From Bacteroidota bacterium (GTDB lineage Bacteria > Bacteroidota > Ignavibacteria > UBA10030 > BY39), in the NCBI GenBank assembly GCA_030017895.1, contig JASEGV010000029.1, positions 1-36,180 on the forward strand: DNA of 36,180 nucleotides, read 5' to 3'. Position 1 is the stretch's first letter; every line of letters begins with the position of its first letter. Position numbers and translations under genes: made by a program. The notes beneath the pieces were generated by a model that saw only the letters and a list, made by a program, of their open reading frames with translations, made no database searches and was not told the DNA's origin. Positions 33,138-36,180 of the stretch are shown here, in pieces.

Positions 33138-33917
33138 ATGAAAATAATTGATTTAACACAACGACTATCAATATTAACACCGGCTTGGCCCACTTATGAG
33201 CCATTGAAAGTTCATTTCTTTAAACGACTTTCATCTAACGGTGCGAACGGACAAATCATCAGCACAAGTAATCACATCGGAACGCACATGGATGGCGAAA
33301 TCCATTTTCACACTGCCGGCAGAACTATCGGTAATCAGCCGATTGAGGACTTTGTCGGTGCCGGGGTAGTCGTTGACATTTCCGACATAATGGGAGATTA
33401 CGATATTTACACATCGAAGATGCTGATGGAGCGGGCTGATATTCGCAAAGGCGATATCTTGATCATAAATACAGGCTACCATAAATATTCGTGGGACCAG
33501 CCAGAAGCAAACGAGATACGATATTTCTGTAAACATCCTGGTCCTGCAAGCGAGTTTGTTGAGTGGTGCGAAAAAATGCAATTCAAATGGATTGGTGTTG
33601 ACTGCGGAAGCGCCGACCATCCGATGAATACGATTATCAGAAAATGGTCGGAAGATTTATACGGATTAGCTACTGAAGCTTCGGAACACATGAAGAAAAA
33701 ATATGGTAAAACCCTTGAAGAACTTTTTCCGAAAAAAGATTATCAGCAGATGCACTTTAAACTTTTTCCTAAAAAAATAATTCATGCCGAAAATGTTGGA
33801 GGCGATATTAATAAATTATCCAATCAAAGAACTCACATCGGTGCGTTTCCGTGGCGGGCAATTGAACTCGAATCCTGCATCTGCCGGATCGTGGCTTTCC
33901 CGGATATAAAAGAATAA
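33138..33917 (+). CDS. Cyclase-family (KynB/isatin-hydrolase-like) metal-dependent hydrolase
   Basis: Members hydrolyse cyclic or formyl amides (kynurenine formamidase KynB, isatin hydrolase) or related substrates with Mn or Zn. The 259-residue protein has the metal motif His46-x-Gly-Thr-His50-x-Asp52 followed by His56 (HIGTHMDGEIHF). The usual Pro of the HxGTHxDxPxH pattern is replaced by Glu54. Further matches are IKGDILIINTGYHKY and the Asp/His-containing WIGVDCGSADHPMN. AAAGGAAAC before ATG 33138 is a clear ribosome site. Its place between the carbamoyltransferase genes and the amidase suggests hydrolysis of an amide or lactam intermediate; the substrate is not known. Confidence 0.87.
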   Translation: MKIIDLTQRLSILTPAWPTYEPLKVHFFKRLSSNGANGQIISTSNHIGTHMDGEIHFHTAGRTIGNQPIEDFVGAGVVVDISDIMGDYDIYTSKMLMERADIRKGDILIINTGYHKYSWDQPEANEIRYFCKHPGPASEFVEWCEKMQFKWIGVDCGSADHPMNTIIRKWSEDLYGLATEASEHMKKKYGKTLEELFPKKDYQQMHFKLFPKKIIHAENVGGDINKLSNQRTHIGAFPWRAIELESCICRIVAFPDIKE

Positions 33918-33922
33918 AATCA

Positions 33923-35287
33923 TTGGTCGAAAATATTTCTACAAAAAGTTTTGTTGCCGAACCTGAAACTAATTCTCTGAAACGAATTACCGGAAAGATT
34001 CGTAACGGTGAGCTATCTTTAAAATCATACATCGCACAGATTCGAAAAAGATTTGAACTTGTTGAACCGCACATCAAAGCTTTTCTTGATGAGCCAAATC
34101 GTTTCGAAAGATTGCACCGAGAAGCCAAACAACTTGAAGCGCAATATGATAAGAAGAATAAACTTCCACTACTGTATGGGATTCCCGTCGGTATAAAAGA
34201 TTTATTTAATGTGGATGGATTCGAGACTAAAGCCGGAAGTAATTTACCGTCAGATATTTTTAAAGCGCCCGAAGGACAAGCTGTAAAAGCGATCAAGTCC
34301 GCCGGTGCTTTAATTTTAGGAAAAACTGTAACAACTGAGTTTGCATATTTTACACCGGGGCCAACTTGCAATCCGCATAACCTCAATCATACACCGGGTG
34401 GTTCATCGAGCGGCTCTGCTGCTGCTGTTGCATCAGGACTAACGCCGTTTGCGTTGGGAACACAAACAATCGGTTCGATAATCCGGCCGGCAGCTTTTTG
34501 CGGAATTGTCGGCTTCAAGCCAAGCCAAAACCGCATTGCTACAAACGGAATTGTGCCGTTTTCACCAAATATTGACCAAATTGGCTTCTTTACTTCTGAT
34601 GTTGAAAGTGCTGAACTTGCCGCTTCGGTGCTGTGCGAAAAATGGAGCGCACTACAAGAAACGAATGAAGTTAATCCTGCTTTTTCAAAAAAACGTTCAG
34701 CAGGTACGTTGTGTGTTCCCGAAGGAGTGTATCTTCAAAAATCTCAACCGGAAGCATTGGCACATTTTGAAAAAGCTGTAGAAAGATTGAAAAATATCGG
34801 ATTCGAAATTATTCGAATAGATATGATGAAAAATTTTGAAGCAATAGTGCATAACCATAACACATTGATAGCAGCAGAAGCGGCAATTGTTCATAAAAAT
34901 TGGTTTGAAAAATATTCGCATCTGTATAATCCGAAAACTATCGAGTTGATATTAAAAGGACGAAGTGTAAATGAAAACGAGATAGGAGATTGTAAAAACA
35001 GTCGCACACTTTTTCGTTCAGAGCTAATTGAGATGATGGTGCGGCACCAGCTTACTGCTTTCATTACACCTTCGACGGTTGGTCATGCACCGCACGGATT
35101 GGATTCCACAGGTGATCCGATTATGAATTTGCCGTGGACGTTTTCAGGATTGCCTGCGATAAATTTACCAGTTGGTAAGTTTGCAAACGGACTTCCATTC
35201 GGCTTGCAGGTAGTAGGAAATTATTGGAAAGATGAAGAGTTGTTGAAAATTGCATCTGTAATTGAAAGCAGTTTGCGAGATTCATAG
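33923..35287 (+). CDS. Amidase signature family hydrolase
   Basis: Ser-cisSer-Lys amidase that releases ammonia from a carboxamide. In the 454-residue protein the catalytic Lys is K92 (GIPVGIKDLFNV). The Gly/Ser-rich signature GGSSSGSAAAVASGL carries the cis-Ser (about S161), and the nucleophile is S185 in GTQTIGSIIRPAAFCG. Spacing follows the family. GatA is unlikely, since no gatB or gatC is adjacent and the cluster is catabolic. The start is TTG 33923, five bases after the cyclase-family stop, with no good Shine-Dalgarno, so translation may depend on coupling. In the cluster it could cleave the amide left after carbamoyl removal, for example oxamate to oxalate; this is an inference. Confidence 0.9.
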   Translation: MVENISTKSFVAEPETNSLKRITGKIRNGELSLKSYIAQIRKRFELVEPHIKAFLDEPNRFERLHREAKQLEAQYDKKNKLPLLYGIPVGIKDLFNVDGFETKAGSNLPSDIFKAPEGQAVKAIKSAGALILGKTVTTEFAYFTPGPTCNPHNLNHTPGGSSSGSAAAVASGLTPFALGTQTIGSIIRPAAFCGIVGFKPSQNRIATNGIVPFSPNIDQIGFFTSDVESAELAASVLCEKWSALQETNEVNPAFSKKRSAGTLCVPEGVYLQKSQPEALAHFEKAVERLKNIGFEIIRIDMMKNFEAIVHNHNTLIAAEAAIVHKNWFEKYSHLYNPKTIELILKGRSVNENEIGDCKNSRTLFRSELIEMMVRHQLTAFITPSTVGHAPHGLDSTGDPIMNLPWTFSGLPAINLPVGKFANGLPFGLQVVGNYWKDEELLKIASVIESSLRDS

Positions 35288-35300
35288 ATCTCTGCTTTAT

Positions 35301-35332
35301 TTTGCAATTCATAAATAAAACAATTATCTTGA
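35301..35332 (+). promoter_or_regulatory. Candidate Bacteroidota-type promoter before the nucleoside kinase
   Basis: TTTG at 35301-35304, exactly 20 bases, then TATCTTGA at 35325-35332, close to TAnnTTTG. It lies in the 84-base gap after the amidase and 40 bases before the kinase ATG, suggesting that the kinase is transcribed separately from the catabolic cluster. Confidence 0.45.
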
Positions 35333-35371
35333 ACACGAAATAATTGAATTACTAACCAAATTTTTCCCCTT

Positions 35372-36007
35372 ATGAAAACAAAAATCTTTGCAGCGGTAGC
35401 TGGTAATATTGGATCGGGCAAATCGTCATTAACACGACTTCTTGCAAAAGAATATGGCTGGGATGCTTATTATGAATCGGTTGATGATAATCCGTATTTG
35501 AGCGATTTCTACGGTGATATGGGACGTTGGTCGTTTAATCTGCAAGTTTATTTTTTATCCAAACGTTTCCGCGACCATAAATCCATCGTTGAAGGTGATA
35601 GGTCTGTAATACAGGACAGATCGATTTACGAGGACGCTGAGATATTTGCAAAGAATCTCAACAAGATAGGAAAAATTGATGACCGCGACTATAAAAATTA
35701 CGTCGAGCTTTACAAAGTAATGATGGAATACCTTCAGCCACCCGGATTGTTAATCTACCTTGAAGCGAAGATTGATACACTTATAAAGCAAATCGCAAAA
35801 CGAGGGCGGGAATATGAACAAAGTATCCCCCGTGCTTATTTAGAACAATTAGATGAGAACTACAAAGAATGGATCGGTAACTACAAACTGGGTCCTTTGC
35901 TTGTAATTCCCTCCGATGAAGTCGATTTTGTGCACGAGAAAGGTGATTTCAACCGTGTGCTGATGTTGATACAGGCAAAGTTAATGGAGATTGGATATAC
36001 CGGTTAG
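35372..36007 (+). CDS. Deoxynucleoside kinase (dGK/dAK type)
   Basis: Phosphorylates deoxynucleosides in the salvage pathway. The 211-residue protein has the P-loop GNIGSGKSS (residues 11-19) and an Glu-Ser-Val-Asp-Asp-Asn segment with ESVDDNPYL for nucleoside binding. FNLQVYFLSKRF, the DRS motif at 82-84 (VIQDRSIYED) and the Arg-rich lid KRGREYEQS also match deoxyguanosine/deoxyadenosine kinases. The exact base preference cannot be read. It starts with ATG 35372 after a candidate promoter, and no strong ribosome site is seen. It could assist purine salvage beside a heterocycle-degrading cluster, but such kinases are common as single genes. Confidence 0.93.
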   Translation: MKTKIFAAVAGNIGSGKSSLTRLLAKEYGWDAYYESVDDNPYLSDFYGDMGRWSFNLQVYFLSKRFRDHKSIVEGDRSVIQDRSIYEDAEIFAKNLNKIGKIDDRDYKNYVELYKVMMEYLQPPGLLIYLEAKIDTLIKQIAKRGREYEQSIPRAYLEQLDENYKEWIGNYKLGPLLVIPSDEVDFVHEKGDFNRVLMLIQAKLMEIGYTG

Positions 36008-36038
36008 TTATGGTTGATTTGTTAAGGAATCTTTGTAG

Positions 36039-36155
36039 GTGACTATCATAAAATCAATATCGGAATTACAGAAAAGAAGAAAACAAATTGGAAAAATCTG
36101 CCGTGAGCAAAGCGAACCGATTTATTTAAGGGCAGTTCCAAAAATTCAAATATAA
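36039..36155 (+). CDS. Truncated Phd/YefM antitoxin-like ORF
   Basis: GTG 36039, with AAGGA ten bases upstream (36024-36028), opens 38 codons to TAA 36153-36155. The sequence TIIKSISELQKRRKQI then GKICREQSEPIYL follows the start of Phd/YefM antitoxins (IxxISELxxN...I...EPVYLTKNG). After EPIYL, however, the TKNG...VVM part is missing and the frame ends within nine codons (RAVPKIQI). It is probably a decayed or prematurely stopped antitoxin gene; a functional short DNA-binding fragment is less likely. The toxin could lie beyond the right edge. Base composition is like the surroundings. Confidence 0.45.
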   Translation: MTIIKSISELQKRRKQIGKICREQSEPIYLRAVPKIQI

Positions 36156-36180
36156 GTTTAGTGTTATAGATTTTATCGTC

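Noticed and set aside
33808-34386. 192-codon open frame on the minus strand
   Set aside because: It lies antisense across the conserved cyclase and amidase genes, has no recognizable motif and no ribosome site; a shadow frame.
1-36180. tRNA, rRNA or CRISPR array
   Set aside because: Read for cloverleaf-like segments, rRNA signatures and regularly spaced repeats on both strands; none seen by eye. A tool-based scan was not possible.

Overview
The window is AT-rich bacterial DNA in which every confident intact gene except a fragment at the left edge reads on the + strand. Several things point to the FCB group (Bacteroidota / Chlorobiota / Ignavibacteriota relatives): four gene starts are preceded by a TTTG/TTG-N19-20-TAnnTTTG-like element (the Bacteroidota -33/-7 form), Shine-Dalgarno sequences are often weak, TTG starts are common, and the gene content fits. 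The exact phylum is an inference. I saw no tRNA, rRNA or CRISPR array.

Layout. (1) 1-4116: the 5' end of a divergent membrane-protein gene, then uvrA and a TSUP-family transporter. (2) 4122-12855: an aromatic amino-acid operon, trpE-trpG-trpD-trpC-trpF-DAHP synthase-trpB-trpA-chorismate mutase-tyrA, mostly with 4-nt ATGA overlaps. It is preceded by a TTGACA-N17-TATAAT promoter, a 30-codon leader ORF very rich in Tyr, Phe and Trp codons (with a tandem Trp pair), and a strong intrinsic terminator just before trpE. This looks like a transcription attenuator whose leader matches the unusual content of the operon (Trp plus Tyr plus common-pathway genes). (3) 12987-21517: a radical SAM AmrS-type protein with a Tat-like N-terminus, a membrane spermidine-synthase-like protein, an archaeal-type Ogg2 DNA glycosylase, a saccharopine-dehydrogenase-family enzyme, a 51-codon ORF, a cell-wall amidase, a metal/cobalamin-binding lipoprotein and a ferritin. 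(4) 21518-22821: a 1.3-kb stretch without an intact gene. It holds a CACAAAG-rich inverted repeat and a decayed IS5-family element with perfect 19-bp terminal repeats, inserted in the 3' end of a small antitoxin-like gene. (5) 22822-35287: a ten-gene catabolic cluster: dihydropyrimidinase/hydantoinase, class III CoA-transferase, three-subunit molybdenum hydroxylase of the xanthine dehydrogenase family, the three proteins related to E. coli AllH/AllF/AllG (YlbF/FdrA/YlbE, oxamate carbamoyltransferase), a cyclase-family hydrolase and an amidase. (6) 35372-36180: a deoxynucleoside kinase and a truncated Phd/YefM-like ORF.

How it fits together. The trp block makes chorismate-derived amino acids from DAHP synthase through both Trp and Tyr branches under one leader. 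The catabolic cluster can be read as oxidation and hydrolytic opening of a nitrogen heterocycle to a ureido acid, phosphorolysis of the ureido group to carbamoyl phosphate by the AllFGH-like complex, hydrolysis of the remaining amide and CoA activation of the acid. The substrate is not known from sequence, and no carbamate kinase, transporter or allantoin enzymes lie in the window. The [2Fe-2S] subunit of the hydroxylase appears to use an AUU start codon, so a standard caller would lose its N-terminal cluster.
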